33,355 bases of DNA from Staphylococcus arlettae (GCF_002902345.1 NZ_PPQB01000019.1:140412-173766), one strand, 5' to 3'. Counted from the stretch's first letter, positions 15,771 through 25,516 are shown. Numbers and translations are program-made. The notes: generated from the letters alone by a model not told the origin.

Positions 15771-16532
15771 TTGGTATTATTAAATGTCAAAGGACTTACT
15801 AAAAATTACGGTAATCGATTTCACCAACAACAAGTGCTAAAAGGATTAGATTTTGCCATTGAAAAAGGTGAATTTGTGTCGATTATGGGCCCATCTGGTT
15901 CAGGTAAAACAACATTGTTAAATGTCTTAAGCTCTATAGACTATATTACAAGTGGGACTGTCGAAATAAATGGACATGAGCTTAGCAAAATGAAAAATAA
16001 AGAATTAGCAGCATTTCGTAAAAGTGAAGTGGGCTTTATTTTCCAAGATTATAGTGTGTTAAATACGTTAACGGTTAAAGAAAACATAATGTTACCACTG
16101 TCTATAAAAAAATTGTCTAAAGAAGAGATGACTCAGAGTTTTAATGAAATTACTGAAGCATTGGGTATTTATGACATTCGCGATAAATATCCGAGTGAAA
16201 TTTCTGGAGGCCAACAACAGCGTACAGCAGCAGCGCGTGCATTTGTTCATAAACCTGCTATCATTTTCGCAGATGAACCTACTGGAGCACTGGATTCTAA
16301 AAGTGCACAAGATTTGTTGTTTAGATTAGAAGAAATGAATAAACAATTTAATGCGACCATTGTAATGGTGACACATGATCCAGTTGCAGCAAGTTATTCG
16401 AATCGTGTCATTATGCTAAAAGACGGAAATATTCATTCCGAGTTATACCAAGGGGACGATAATAACAAAGAATTTTATCGAAATATTATTTATATGCAAG
16501 CAACCTTAGGTGGTGTCGTGAATGACATTTAA
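15771..16532 (+). CDS. BceA/VraD-type ABC transporter ATP-binding protein
   Basis: A 253-residue ATPase of the peptide-antibiotic detoxification and MacB-like group. Walker A is GPSGSGKTT at 40-48, the signature is [13 protein letters not shown], and Walker B is [12 protein letters not shown], followed by the switch VMVTHDP. All are intact. Translation starts at TTG eight nt after AAGGAG; a GTG nine nt earlier lies within that site. It overlaps the permease gene by 11 nt, so the two are coupled. Homologues in S. aureus (VraD, VraF, BraD) help resist bacitracin, nisin or cationic peptides; which one this matches cannot be settled by eye, though size fits VraD. Confidence 0.93.
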   Translation: MVLLNVKGLTKNYGNRFHQQQVLKGLDFAIEKGEFVSIMGPSGSGKTTLLNVLSSIDYITSGTVEINGHELSKMKNKELAAFRKSEVGFIFQDYSVLNTLTVKENIMLPLSIKKLSKEEMTQSFNEITEALGIYDIRDKYPSEISGGQQQRTAAARAFVHKPAIIFADEPTGALDSKSAQDLLFRLEEMNKQFNATIVMVTHDPVAASYSNRVIMLKDGNIHSELYQGDDNNKEFYRNIIYMQATLGGVVNDI

Positions 16533-18411
16533 TCAAATCATTTTAAAGAACTTTAAGAACAATATACGTTACTACGGTATGTATATATTTTCTTTAATAA
16601 CAAGTATCGTCTTGTTTTTTAGTTTTGTGACATTAAAGTATACAGAGAGTATTAATAATGAAGATTCTAGTACGATAATTAAAAAAGGTGCAGAAATTGG
16701 GGCTAATTTTTTATTCGTCATAATTATTATATTTTTAATGTATGCAAATTACTTATTTATTAAACGTCGCACAAAAGAGTTTGCTATGTACCAATTAATC
16801 GGACTAACAAAATATCATTTGTTACGTATTTTATTTTTAGAACAAAGTGTCATGTTTATCTCGACAGGACTTGTTGGAATCTTTATAGGTGTTTTTGGTT
16901 CTAAAATTTTATTGATGATCGTTTTAAAAATGTTAGGGATAAGTATAGGCGTATCGATAGGATTTCAATACATGGCAGTTATCCAAACTGCGATTATGCT
17001 GTTCATTGCATTTGTTTTAATTTTAGTTCAAAGTTATATATTTATTAAAAAACGTAGTATTTTATCGCTGATGGATGATAAAGCGAAAGCTGATACGACA
17101 CACAAAAAAATTACTGTCTTAGAAGTAATAGCTGGTGCGTTCGGTATTATTATGATAGCTACAGGTTATTATTTGTCGACAGAAATGTTCTCTAAATTTA
17201 TTACTCAAGTAGGTATACTTATACCAGGTATTTTAATTTTGACTATAGGCGGGGCGTATTTATTTTTCAGAAGTTCCGTATCGGTTATTTTTAAATCACT
17301 GAAACGCTTTAAGCGTGGGCATGTATCTATCACAGATGTGGTGTTTACAGCTTCGATAATGCATCGTATGAAAAAGAATGCTTTATCTCTAACAATTATA
17401 GCTACTATTTCAGCTGTCACAGTGACTGTATTATGTTTTAGCGCGATAAATAAAGCGCAAGGTGACGATATGGTTGATATGCAATCACCGCAAGATATTG
17501 TTTATAATGACCAACAATCTGCTAAGAAATTAGAAAAACAATTGAATCAACATAATATCGATTATAATATTGCGTATAAAGAAGTTGCTTATGTGCCGAT
17601 AAAAAAACAAGACGTGTTCAACATTGGTTCGCAAAATGTTAAAACTTCTAATGTTGTCATAACAAGTGACAAGTATTTTAAAGGTATTGAGGCACATGGT
17701 CATAAAGGGCAAGTCATCATGCCTAAATCGGCACAAGGTAATTATGACTTTAAACTGGGGCAGGACATTGTTTTCAAAGGTGACAGAGATGTTGCGATTA
17801 AATTTAATACAGAAAAAACTATAAACGCTTTTCAATCAACGGTCTCGTTTAATCAACCAGTCTTTTTGCTTAGCGATAACTTGTATCAATCATTAAAATC
17901 TTCTGCCGAGGAGACGAATAAACAATATGGTTTTACGATAAAAAATCATGACGATATGACTCAAGCGACAGACTTATCGCAAAGTATTGAACCTAAAATT
18001 GAGACACGTGATGCGATTCAAGATCGCGTACATCAATCTATCGGTATATTATTGTTTGTGACATCATTTTTAGGACTGGCTTTTTTAGTAGCATCTGGCT
18101 GTATAATTTATATCAAACAGATGGATGAAACCGAGGATGAAATCGAAAATTATCGTATTTTATGTAAAATGGGCTATACGCATCGAGATATGTTACGAGG
18201 GTTAAGTCTAAAAGTAATGGTTAATTTTGGTTTACCACTTATCGTTTCATTAGGTCATGCATTCTTTGCAGCTACAGCATTTAATCAAATTATGGGAACA
18301 CAACAAATGCTGCCAATATACATTGTGATGATAGCTTATTCCATTGTATATTGTATATTTGGCATAATGTCATTTATACATTCTAGTAGAACAGTGAAGC
18401 ACGCTATTTGA
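16522..18411 (+). CDS. BceB/VraE-type ABC transporter permease
   Basis: A 629-residue permease with the ten-helix BceB layout. Four N-terminal helices lie in two pairs, two more follow to about residue 260, a further helix comes at about 295-315, and then a large extracellular domain of roughly 200 residues (about 315-510) precedes the last three helices. The FtsX-like segment VVLFFSFV to [15 protein letters not shown] is typical. The extracellular domain is the part that senses or binds peptide antibiotics and lipid II cycle intermediates in the family. Length matches VraE (about 626). No two-component system is adjacent, unlike most Bacillus bce loci. Confidence 0.93.
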   Translation: MTFNQIILKNFKNNIRYYGMYIFSLITSIVLFFSFVTLKYTESINNEDSSTIIKKGAEIGANFLFVIIIIFLMYANYLFIKRRTKEFAMYQLIGLTKYHLLRILFLEQSVMFISTGLVGIFIGVFGSKILLMIVLKMLGISIGVSIGFQYMAVIQTAIMLFIAFVLILVQSYIFIKKRSILSLMDDKAKADTTHKKITVLEVIAGAFGIIMIATGYYLSTEMFSKFITQVGILIPGILILTIGGAYLFFRSSVSVIFKSLKRFKRGHVSITDVVFTASIMHRMKKNALSLTIIATISAVTVTVLCFSAINKAQGDDMVDMQSPQDIVYNDQQSAKKLEKQLNQHNIDYNIAYKEVAYVPIKKQDVFNIGSQNVKTSNVVITSDKYFKGIEAHGHKGQVIMPKSAQGNYDFKLGQDIVFKGDRDVAIKFNTEKTINAFQSTVSFNQPVFLLSDNLYQSLKSSAEETNKQYGFTIKNHDDMTQATDLSQSIEPKIETRDAIQDRVHQSIGILLFVTSFLGLAFLVASGCIIYIKQMDETEDEIENYRILCKMGYTHRDMLRGLSLKVMVNFGLPLIVSLGHAFFAATAFNQIMGTQQMLPIYIVMIAYSIVYCIFGIMSFIHSSRTVKHAI

Positions 18412-18457
18412 ATTTAGCACTTGTAAGTAAAATAAGAAGTGGCATCTTATAGACTGT

Positions 18458-18574
18458 CGACAAAGTTTCCGACTTTGTTGGCAGTTTTTTATGCGCGCTT
18501 TCCGCGGGCACTGCCTCAGCCTGTAGTCTTCGGCTAGCGCTATTCCCGCAGAAGTCGGCTAAAACCACTGCCAA
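18458..18574 (+). repeat. Intergenic repeat family B, copy 1
   Basis: Nested inverted repeats. A small hairpin CAAAGT/ACTTTG comes first; then outer arms TTGGCAG (18478-18484) and CTGCCAA (18568-18574) enclose a GC-rich stem (ctttccgcggg against cccgcagaag) and the core ctgcctcagcctgtagtctt. This GC-rich motif is familiar from intergenic sequences of staphylococci and bacilli (from memory). With copy 2 it fills most of the 496-nt gap between the permease and the small exported protein. Confidence 0.8.
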
Positions 18575-18644
18575 TATTATAGATAAGTGCTAAGGATTAT
18601 TAATATCTAAGGCTTATTTACTGATTATAAAACAAGAGGTTACA

Positions 18645-18765
18645 GACAAAGTTCCCGACTTTGTTGGCAGGTTTTTTTGTGCATGCTTTTCACGGACACT
18701 GCTTTAGACTATAGCCTTCGGTTAGTCTACTTCTTATAAGAGTAAGACCTAAGCACTATCGATAT
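18645..18765 (+). repeat. Intergenic repeat family B, copy 2 (decayed)
   Basis: Begins with the same hairpin (gacaaagtt-cccg-actttgttggcag) and continues with a diverged core, mostly with C-to-T or G-to-A changes compared with copy 1. The right outer arm is lost and the GC-rich stem no longer pairs. Confidence 0.75.
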
Positions 18766-18781
18766 TATAATATATAAAAAT

Positions 18782-18811
18782 AAGCCTTGGGCGAACAATC
18801 ACCTAAGGCTT
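18782..18811 (-). terminator. Intrinsic terminator downstream of the small exported protein
   Basis: 10-bp stem (18782-18791 with 18802-18811, one G-U pair). On the minus strand it is followed by TATTTTTATAT. It lies about 97 nt beyond the stop of the gene at 18908-19114. Confidence 0.75.
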
Positions 18812-18907
18812 GTGTATTTATAGTTATTTAGTATTTGCAAATGATTGAAGTAATTGAACATGGCTACCATTACTTCAAGTACTGGATAGAGATTACATAT
18901 AAACTAG

Positions 18908-19114
18908 TTAAAAGAAATCTGCAGGTTTGAAGTCTTCGAAATTGAGGTTTTTGAGTGAATCAAAATTAATGTTCTCGACATTCTGTAACACTTCGCCGTT
19001 TTTAACTTGGTTATAGTAATTTGAAGCTTCCGCGGGCACATTATAATCTTGGAAAGTTTTTACTACACCCAATATGAGTAAGACAGCAATGGCACCTTTA
19101 ATTAATGTTTTCAT
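18908..19114 (-). CDS. Small membrane-anchored or secreted protein, unknown
   Basis: A 68-residue protein. Residues 5-20 (KGAIAVLLILGVVKTF) are a single hydrophobic helix after a lysine-bearing N-terminus, with AEA-like residues near 28-30 that could be a cleavage site. The rest is acidic, and carries a short near-repeat (INFDSLKNLNFEDFKPADFF). No domain is recognised. The ATG follows AAGGAG. It is transcribed alone, toward its own terminator, next to the SLC13 transporter gene on the same strand. Confidence 0.75.
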   Translation of the reverse strand: MKTLIKGAIAVLLILGVVKTFQDYNVPAEASNYYNQVKNGEVLQNVENINFDSLKNLNFEDFKPADFF

Positions 19115-19232
19115 AATTAGCGACTCCTTTTAGTAGTTTATAATGCTATTGTACATTTGATTTATGTTAATTACATGCGTCCTTAGTATAAAAGTGAAAT
19201 CATACCTTAGCATGATACTGTAACATATGTCA

Positions 19233-20654
19233 TTACAAACCAAAAGCAATTGGTAACCAGAAATAAACAAAGAACGAAATGATAATAATCGTAAATATAT
19301 TTAAAATGAAACCGGCTTTAATCATATCTTTCATGTCTAATTCATCGGAACTAAAGACTGCTGCATTCGGTGGTGTTGATATAGGTAACATGAATGCACA
19401 AGTAGAAGATAAAGCGACAACTCCCATAATGAAAAATGGATCCTGATTAATGGCTGCTGCTAATCCTATACTAATAGGCATAAGCATATTAGATACAGCT
19501 GTATTAGACATGACTTCTGTTAAGAATAAAATACCTGTAGTTAACACAATAACGATAAGGATAAGCGGTAATGGTTCTACAATACCTAACATACCTCCAA
19601 ACCATTTGGTAAGTCCTGAATCTTCAAATGCAGCAGCTAACGATAAGCCACCGCCAAATAATAGTAAAATACCCCATGATAATTTAGACATATCTTTCCA
19701 TACGAGTAATCCACCTTTATCAGCACGTGCAGGAATTAAAAACAGTAAAACTGCCCCAATCATTGCAATTACTGTATCAGATAAATGTAGTGATGCAGGT
19801 AAGGCACTGCTTGAAATCCACAGTACACTTACGATTAAAAAGACTAAACCTGTTAATTTTTCTTCGTAAGACATTGGACCTAAGTTATGTAGCTCTTTTT
19901 TAGCAAAATCAGAAGAAACTTGATCAGCATCATCGATTTTGAACAGCCATTTAGTCAGTAATAAGTAAAGGACAATTAATAAAATTATAGTAATAGGTAA
20001 TGCAAAGAGCATCCACTGTGCGAATGATACTGAACGATCTAAGCTTGAAGCGGCAACGGCAGCAAATACTGCATTCGGCACTGAACCGATTAAAGTAGCA
20101 AGCCCACCTATTGAAGCAGAGTAAGCCACAGTTAATAGTAAAGCTTTAGAAAATTTATGTGCCGATTCTGGTGAGAGAAATTTTGCTGTTTTAATTTCTT
20201 CTATTAACGCTAAAGCAATGGGTAACATCATAAGTGCAGTAGCAGCATTTGAAATCCACATTGAAATAAATGCTGTCGCAATCATCGTGCCTAGAATTAC
20301 ATGGTTACTGCTGGATCCCATCATAGAAATAATTGTCATAGCAATACGCCGGTGTAAGTTCCACTTCTCTATAGCTAAAGCAATTATGAATCCACCCATA
20401 TACATAAATACAATCGGATCTGCATAAGCATTGGCAGCAATTTGTTCATCGGTACCACCTGTTAACGGTAATAGAATTAATGGCATTAATGAGGTTGCTG
20501 GAATGGGAATTGCTTCTGTAATCCACCACGTAGCTACGAAAACTGTTACAGCTAGGACAGCGCGTGGCGCATGATCCAAACCTGTAATACTCGGAATAAA
20601 TAAAATGATTAAAAATAGTAATGGGCCGAGAAATAACCCAATTCTTTGTTTCAT
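19233..20654 (-). CDS. SLC13/DASS family sodium-coupled dicarboxylate or sulfate symporter
   Basis: A 473-residue inner membrane transporter. Both halves carry the substrate- and sodium-binding hairpin motif: SNAATALMMLPIA (about 134) and SNTAVSNMLMPI (about 383). The family signature STCAFMLPISTPPNA is near 418. About eleven helices plus two re-entrant loops fit the VcINDY/SdcS fold. In the first SNT motif the threonine is replaced by alanine. S. aureus SdcS is somewhat longer (about 520). The substrate is probably succinate, fumarate or malate, but sulfate is possible. The start is ATG behind AGGGGTG. Downstream lies the small exported protein. Confidence 0.92.
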   Translation of the reverse strand: MKQRIGLFLGPLLFLIILFIPSITGLDHAPRAVLAVTVFVATWWITEAIPIPATSLMPLILLPLTGGTDEQIAANAYADPIVFMYMGGFIIALAIEKWNLHRRIAMTIISMMGSSSNHVILGTMIATAFISMWISNAATALMMLPIALALIEEIKTAKFLSPESAHKFSKALLLTVAYSASIGGLATLIGSVPNAVFAAVAASSLDRSVSFAQWMLFALPITIILLIVLYLLLTKWLFKIDDADQVSSDFAKKELHNLGPMSYEEKLTGLVFLIVSVLWISSSALPASLHLSDTVIAMIGAVLLFLIPARADKGGLLVWKDMSKLSWGILLLFGGGLSLAAAFEDSGLTKWFGGMLGIVEPLPLILIVIVLTTGILFLTEVMSNTAVSNMLMPISIGLAAAINQDPFFIMGVVALSSTCAFMLPISTPPNAAVFSSDELDMKDMIKAGFILNIFTIIIISFFVYFWLPIAFGL

Positions 20655-20744
20655 AACAATTCACCCCTTTGAATGTTAAAAAGATATTGTTAAGAATATC
20701 AATTTAAATTTAGTTACACAATAATGTAACGGTAATATTAAGCA

Positions 20745-20789
20745 AAAATTCTGAAAATTATTGATAAAACATTATATCTTAGTAATAAT
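20745..20789 (+). promoter_or_regulatory. Promoter of the DUF819 gene with weak CodY-like box
   Basis: TTGATA (20761), a 17-nt spacer and AATAAT (20784-20789) form a plausible sigma-A promoter. AAAATTCTGAAAATT at 20745-20759, two mismatches from the CodY consensus, lies immediately upstream of the -35. Confidence 0.45.
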
Positions 20790-20839
20790 AAGCAGTAATA
20801 AATTATAGATTGAGTATGGAAAAAAAGGGGGAGAATATC

Positions 20840-22036
20840 ATGTATGTGGGGACAGTGATTGCCAAAGATGACACATGGTTACTATGGGCGATAATTATTT
20901 TATGGGCAACCGTAAGTTTAGTATTAGAACAACATTATCGATGGGCAAGTACTATTTCAGGTGCAATTATTGCGCTAGTAGGGGCTATGGCTTTATCCAA
21001 TTTTAAAATTATACCAACAGCATCACCGGTTTATGATACTGTGTGGGATTATATAGTACCACTATCTATTCCATTATTGTTATTTAATTCTAATATTATA
21101 AAAATATGGAAAGAAAGCAGACGTTTATTAGTAATATTTTTAATTGCTTCAGTAGGTACTATGATAGGAACGGTAGTTGGATTTATTGTGTTACAACAAT
21201 GGATTCCATATTTAGCGAAAATAGGTGCAATGATGACTGGTAGCTATATTGGTGGCAGGGTTAATTTTGCAGCACTTAGTGCTAAACTTAATACACCTGA
21301 AGAGATGATTTCTGCTACAGTAGTAGCTGATAATAGTGTAATGGCATTGTACTTTTTATTGTTAATTGCGATACCAGCATTACCTATCATTAAACGTCAT
21401 TATCATACAGATTATGCAACTACTGACAATGAACAGGAACAACAAAATTATTGGCAACCTAAAAAAATTCAACTTTTAGATATTGCTTTATCAATTACTT
21501 GCGCGATTTTATTAGTTGCAGGTAGTTTTAAATTATCTGAAGTACTACAAGCATGGTTACCTAACAATAATTTAATATGGAATATTGTAGTATCGTTTTT
21601 TGGTGATCCTTATTTATTGTTAACAACGTTTACGCTGTTAGTCGTCGTAATTTGGGGAGACTTTTTTGAGCGTTTGGCCGGTGCTTCAGAAATTGGAACA
21701 TTTTTTATTTATATATTCTTTGTTGTTATAGGTATTCCAGCTTCATTTGTTACAATTATAAGCACAGCACCATTACTATTTATCTTTGTCATTATTATAT
21801 TGATATTTAATCTTGGCTTGAGCTTAGTTATAGGTAAATGGTGCAATTTTAAAATAGAAGAAATTTTATTAGCTAGTAATGCTACTGCAGGTGGACCAAC
21901 AACAGCAGCAGCGTTAGCAATAGGCAAACGATGGACTAATTTAGTTGGCCCTATCCTAATAATTGGAACACTAGGGTACGTAATAGGTAACTATGCGGGC
22001 ACACTAATTTATCGATTATTATTATTTTTAAGCTAA
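20840..22036 (+). CDS. DUF819 family membrane protein
   Basis: A 398-residue polytopic protein with about eleven helices of the DUF819 (YjcL-like) family, which resembles sodium-dependent carriers. Family blocks are MTGSYIGGRVNFAALS (about 136-151), VVADNSVMALYF, and the C-terminal LLASNATAGGPTTAAALA. The start chosen is ATG six to eight nt after AAGGGGGAG; an ATG 30 nt earlier precedes that site. The substrate is unknown. It is followed after 33 nt by an O-acetyltransferase on the same strand and shares its terminator. Confidence 0.88.
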   Translation: MYVGTVIAKDDTWLLWAIIILWATVSLVLEQHYRWASTISGAIIALVGAMALSNFKIIPTASPVYDTVWDYIVPLSIPLLLFNSNIIKIWKESRRLLVIFLIASVGTMIGTVVGFIVLQQWIPYLAKIGAMMTGSYIGGRVNFAALSAKLNTPEEMISATVVADNSVMALYFLLLIAIPALPIIKRHYHTDYATTDNEQEQQNYWQPKKIQLLDIALSITCAILLVAGSFKLSEVLQAWLPNNNLIWNIVVSFFGDPYLLLTTFTLLVVVIWGDFFERLAGASEIGTFFIYIFFVVIGIPASFVTIISTAPLLFIFVIIILIFNLGLSLVIGKWCNFKIEEILLASNATAGGPTTAAALAIGKRWTNLVGPILIIGTLGYVIGNYAGTLIYRLLLFLS

Positions 22037-22069
22037 CAACAGCTTGCAAATTAAGGGAGTGCAATTTTG

Positions 22070-22630
22070 ATGAATGAAAAAGAAAAAATGCTAGCCGGGG
22101 AATGGTATGATGCTAATTTTAATGAAGAATTAGCACAAGAAAGACTGGATGCGAAAGATTTATGTCATATGTTGAACCAAGTTAAGCCTAGTGCATTAGA
22201 ACAACGGCAAGCTATCTTAACGCAACTATTAAACTATGAACCACAGCAAGTAGAACTGCTAAGTCCTTTCATGGTCGATTATGGTTATAATATCAAATTA
22301 GGGCAAAATGTTTTTGTGAATCACGATTGTTACTTTATGGATTGTGCAACTATTAATATTGGAGATAACACGTTTATCGGACCTAAATGTGGTCTTTATA
22401 CGGCGAATCATCCATTAGAAGCGACACGACGTAATGCAGGTCTAGAACAGGCTTTACCAATTACAATAGGTCCGAATGTATGGTTAGGTGCGAATGTAGT
22501 CGTGCTGCCAGGTGTTACTATTGGAGAAGGCAGTGTTATTAGTGCAGGCAGTGTCGTGACCAAAGATATACCAGCTCAGTCACTAGCTATGGGTACACCA
22601 GCAAAGGTAGTAAAAGCTATTACTACATAA
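22070..22630 (+). CDS. Maltose/galactoside O-acetyltransferase-like (hexapeptide repeat)
   Basis: A 186-residue cytoplasmic acetyl-CoA-dependent acetyltransferase of the Maa/LacA/NodL group. Residues 3-55 are the N-terminal maltose-acetyltransferase helix region (EKEKMLAGEWYDA). The left-handed beta-helix runs from about 75 to 180, with hexapeptide turns such as INIGDN, VVVLPGVTIGEGSVISAGSVV split across coils, and the active-site His114 in YTANHPL. The usual closing GTPAKVVK is present. ATG is preceded by AAGGGAG at 10 nt; a TTG one codon earlier is also possible. The sugar acceptor is unknown; the family often detoxifies non-metabolised sugars. Confidence 0.92.
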   Translation: MNEKEKMLAGEWYDANFNEELAQERLDAKDLCHMLNQVKPSALEQRQAILTQLLNYEPQQVELLSPFMVDYGYNIKLGQNVFVNHDCYFMDCATINIGDNTFIGPKCGLYTANHPLEATRRNAGLEQALPITIGPNVWLGANVVVLPGVTIGEGSVISAGSVVTKDIPAQSLAMGTPAKVVKAITT

Positions 22631-22673
22631 GGCTAGATTTATTTCATATTAAATTAAAATAGAGCAATATTAC

Positions 22674-22729
22674 AATACCAACACTAACTAAGTATGGCCA
22701 ACTGCTATGCCAAAGTTAATGTTGGTATT
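22674..22729 (+). terminator. Terminator of the DUF819-acetyltransferase operon
   Basis: 16-bp stem with one G-U pair (22674-22689 with 22714-22729), an inner TGGC/GCCA stem, then TTGTTGG. The remainder of the 303-nt gap to the next gene holds only the promoter at 22840-22868. Confidence 0.8.
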
Positions 22730-22839
22730 TTGTTGGCTGTGACGTAACACTGTATATTTTTAAAGTTGTGTCATATTTTGATATAAATTTAATAAATATT
22801 ATAAAATGTTCTGCGGAGCTTATTACTAAATAAATAAAA

Positions 22840-22868
22840 TTGTTCGGAATATATTAAATAAATATGTT
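22840..22868 (+). promoter_or_regulatory. Sigma-A promoter of the second EIIC-type gene
   Basis: TTGTTC, 17-nt spacer, TATGTT, about 65 nt upstream of the start codon. Confidence 0.55.
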
Positions 22869-22933
22869 AAAATGATTATTCGTGACAATGTAAAAATAAT
22901 TAGTTATTTAAGAAAAAGAGAGGAAAGAAGTAC

Positions 22934-23950
22934 ATGGATATTCTGATAGGGACTATATTTTTAGTAATAGTATTAGCATTATTCACGCTATTTACATATA
23001 AAGCGCCCAGTGGTATGAAAGCAATGAGTGCTTTGGCAAATGCTGCTATCGCTACATTTTTAGTGGAGGCTTTCCATAAATATGTAGGTGGAGATTTATT
23101 AGGTATTAAATTTTTGGGGGAATTAGGTGACGCTGCTGGTGGCTTAGGTGGAGTAGCTGCAGCTGGCTTAGTGGCTTTAGCTATCGGTGTGTCACCGGTA
23201 TATGCTTTAGCTATTGCTGTATCATGTGGTGGTTTGGATCTTATTCCTGGTTTCGTTGCAGGGTATGTTGTAGGTTATATAATGAAATATGCTGAAAAAA
23301 AAGTGCCAGATGGTGTCGATTTAATTGTAGGTATTTTATTAATCGCACCGTTAGCACGATTATTGGCAACAGGTGTTACACCATTAGTAAATAACTCACT
23401 TATGAAGATTGGTGACATTATTCAAAATTCTATGGATGTAAATCCGATTGTGATGGGTCTAATATTAGGCGGCATCATTACAGTTGTAGGTACAGCACCA
23501 TTGAGTTCTATGGCTCTTACTGCCCTCTTAGGAATGACAGGCTTACCTATGGCTATTGCTGCCATGGTGTCATTTGGTTCATCATTTATCAATGGTACAA
23601 TGTTCCATAGATTAAACTTAGGTGACCGTAAGTCTAAGATTGCAGTATGTATTGAGCCGTTATCACAAGCAGATGTCGTTTCTGCTAATCCAGTGCCGAT
23701 TTATACTGCTAATTTTATTGGAGGTGCGCTTGGCGGCGCAGTTATTGCATCGTCTGGTATGATTAATGATGCGACTGGTACTGCGACACCATTAGCTGGT
23801 TTTTTAGTGATGTTTGGGTTTAATAGTCCTACTACAATACTTATTTATGGAGCTATTTTAGGTGTGATTGGTCTCATTGTGGGCTATGGCGCATCTCTGG
23901 TATTTAAAAATTATCCAATTATTACTAAACATGAATTAGAAAATAGATAG
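22934..23950 (+). CDS. Second PTS_EIIC_2/PfoR-like membrane protein
   Basis: A 338-residue protein of about ten Gly/Ala-rich helices. The region PIVMGLILGGIITVVGTAPLSSMA (about 170-193) has the same layout as the PILMSILIAM..SPIST block in the protein at 7151-8194, supporting a common EIIC-like ancestry (PF13303/PfoR group). The N-terminus (KAPSGMKAMSALANAAIATFLVEAFHKYVGG, in pieces) is distinct from that protein and resembles PfoR-type regulators of clostridia, from memory. No PTS phosphocarrier is nearby. The ATG follows AGAGGAAAG. It is a single gene facing the DUF1445 gene over a shared terminator. Function is unknown. Confidence 0.72.
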   Translation: MDILIGTIFLVIVLALFTLFTYKAPSGMKAMSALANAAIATFLVEAFHKYVGGDLLGIKFLGELGDAAGGLGGVAAAGLVALAIGVSPVYALAIAVSCGGLDLIPGFVAGYVVGYIMKYAEKKVPDGVDLIVGILLIAPLARLLATGVTPLVNNSLMKIGDIIQNSMDVNPIVMGLILGGIITVVGTAPLSSMALTALLGMTGLPMAIAAMVSFGSSFINGTMFHRLNLGDRKSKIAVCIEPLSQADVVSANPVPIYTANFIGGALGGAVIASSGMINDATGTATPLAGFLVMFGFNSPTTILIYGAILGVIGLIVGYGASLVFKNYPIITKHELENR

Positions 23951-23958
23951 TTCAAAAA

Positions 23959-24002
23959 TAATAAAGCGTTTGGGACAACGAAATGTGCCAAACGCTTTAT
24001 TA
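23959..24002. terminator. Bidirectional terminator
   Basis: Perfect 15-bp stem (23959-23973 with 23988-24002) with a 14-nt loop between convergent genes. The minus-strand side has the better T-tract (TATTTTTG). The loop contains gggacaacgaaat, one base from a block of repeat family A, possibly by chance. Confidence 0.85.
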
Positions 24003-24030
24003 ATGAGATTAGTAGTTAAAATTTTGCTTG

Positions 24031-24816
24031 CTATTGTGACATTTCACTATCACGAATATCTGTAATAAACATATGACCCGGTGAATGTGTAATCATAAGT
24101 GGTGGTTTAACGTTAAGTGCTACAGATTGTGGTGTGACGCCACAGCCCCAAAATACAGGTATTTCATTCGTATTTATCGTGACAGCTTCACCAAAATCAG
24201 GTTTATTAATATTTTTAATGCCAATTGTTTCAGGATCTCCGAAGTGAAGCGGTGTACCGTGTACATCTTTAAAACGAGTAGTAATTTCTGTTGCTTTAAG
24301 GGCCTGTGCCACTGTCATTGGACGCATACTTACAGTTGTTGGACCGCTAAATATCCCACTCGCTTCGGTTGGAATATTTGTGATATACATTGGTACATTA
24401 TGTTGTTCTTCAATGTGTCGGATTGGAATTTGAGCTTCAAGTAAAGCGTGTTCGAACGTAAAACTACAACCAATTAAAAAACTCACTAAGTCATCATTAT
24501 ATAAGTGTGTGATGTCTGTAGGTGTTTCAACGAGCTCACCATCTTTATAAACACGATATTCAGCTACATCAGTACGAATATCAGCAGAGTTAGCAAAGTA
24601 TGGAAATGAAGTAGAACCAACTTCTGAGACATCAAGCAACGGGCAAGACTTAGGATTTCTAAAACAAAACTTTAAAAAATCATAAGCATAAGCTGAAGGT
24701 AAAATGACCACGTTGGCTTGTACATAACCTTTAGCTAAACCACTAGTATGTCCATCGAGCATACCATGTCGAATGTAATGACGTAATTGTTCTGGTGATG
24801 CGTTTTGTATATTCAT
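24031..24816 (-). CDS. DUF1445 putative hydro-lyase (D-glutamate cyclase family)
   Basis: A 261-residue cytoplasmic protein of the DUF1445/UPF0317 family. Family features visible are the opening GHTSGLAKGYVQANVVILP (about 22-40), the FCFRNPKSCPLLD segment, a central SFLIGCSFTFEHAL, and the late PVFWGCGVTPQ near 223-233. A mammalian relative acts as D-glutamate cyclase, so a lyase or cyclase role on an acidic amino acid derivative is plausible but unproven in bacteria. ATG is preceded by AAGGGGG. It often accompanies LamB/YcsF oxoprolinase genes elsewhere; none are here. Confidence 0.9.
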   Translation of the reverse strand: MNIQNASPEQLRHYIRHGMLDGHTSGLAKGYVQANVVILPSAYAYDFLKFCFRNPKSCPLLDVSEVGSTSFPYFANSADIRTDVAEYRVYKDGELVETPTDITHLYNDDLVSFLIGCSFTFEHALLEAQIPIRHIEEQHNVPMYITNIPTEASGIFSGPTTVSMRPMTVAQALKATEITTRFKDVHGTPLHFGDPETIGIKNINKPDFGEAVTINTNEIPVFWGCGVTPQSVALNVKPPLMITHSPGHMFITDIRDSEMSQ

Positions 24817-24999
24817 AATGAATCCCCCTTGTAATTATAATCTTATTCTAGCAGAAATATTTAATTATTAGTTTTGAACAAATACTAAAGTTACTTGAAA
24901 ATAACTCAAATAATAAAATCAGTCTAAAGTTCTTTTGCCTTGTGCAACATAAAAAATGTATAATTATGTGTAAGAAATTGGTTTGAGGGAGGGACAATC

Positions 25000-25455
25000 A
25001 TGAAACGAACAACAGAAAAAATATTAACTTGGGTAGGAATCTTATTGCAATTTGTAGTTATTGCGGCGTCTGCGCTAGCATTACCATTTCTCAATGATGC
25101 AAGTATTAAACAGAAAGTGCTACCACTAATAGCAACTGCGAATAACAATCAAAACATTGCACAATTTACTGGTCAATTATCACCTAGTACGTTATTTGAT
25201 TATATGAAGCAAGGCGCATTAATTATATTAGCTATTTGTGTAGTATGTTGTATTATAGCGATGATAAGTGTCACAATGATGGGCAAACTAGCGAAATTTA
25301 CAGGCATTCTGTTGATTTTAATTGCACTTATTAACGTCTTAACAGTTAATGTTGTTTCATCATTATTATGGTTTATTGCAGGCATCATGTTACTGTCACG
25401 TCGAAGTACTACGAAGCAACGAAAAAAACGCAAGCAACAAAAACGCAAAGCTTAA
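25000..25455 (+). CDS. DUF4064 domain membrane protein
   Basis: A 151-residue protein with four predicted helices (about 10-30, 70-90, 95-115 and 118-138) and a strongly basic C-terminal tail (RRSTTKQRKKRKQQKRKA) that should lie in the cytoplasm. The arrangement and the opening KRTTEKILTWVG match DUF4064 membrane proteins of staphylococci. Function is unknown. ATG is preceded by GAGGGAGGG. It stands alone and converges on the acyltransferase gene. Confidence 0.85.
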   Translation: MKRTTEKILTWVGILLQFVVIAASALALPFLNDASIKQKVLPLIATANNNQNIAQFTGQLSPSTLFDYMKQGALIILAICVVCCIIAMISVTMMGKLAKFTGILLILIALINVLTVNVVSSLLWFIAGIMLLSRRSTTKQRKKRKQQKRKA

Positions 25456-25469
25456 ATATACATAAAGAG

Positions 25470-25507
25470 AGCGCCGACATATCCTTACTACTAAGGAATG
25501 TCGGCGC
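25470..25507. terminator. Bidirectional terminator
   Basis: AGCGCCGACAT and TCCTTA arms pair with their complements around a CTAC loop, with one bulged A (25470-25507), between convergent genes. Both flanks are AT-rich. Confidence 0.88.
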
Positions 25508-25516
25508 TTTATTATG

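Noticed and set aside
18412..18907. Possible mobile element or small RNA cluster in the 496-nt gap
   Set aside because: The structure is explained by two copies of repeat family B and one terminator; no transposase, target duplication or promoter was found.
24085..24444. Open frame of 119 codons on the plus strand
   Set aside because: It lies antisense to the clearly recognisable DUF1445 gene and has no start signal or family features.
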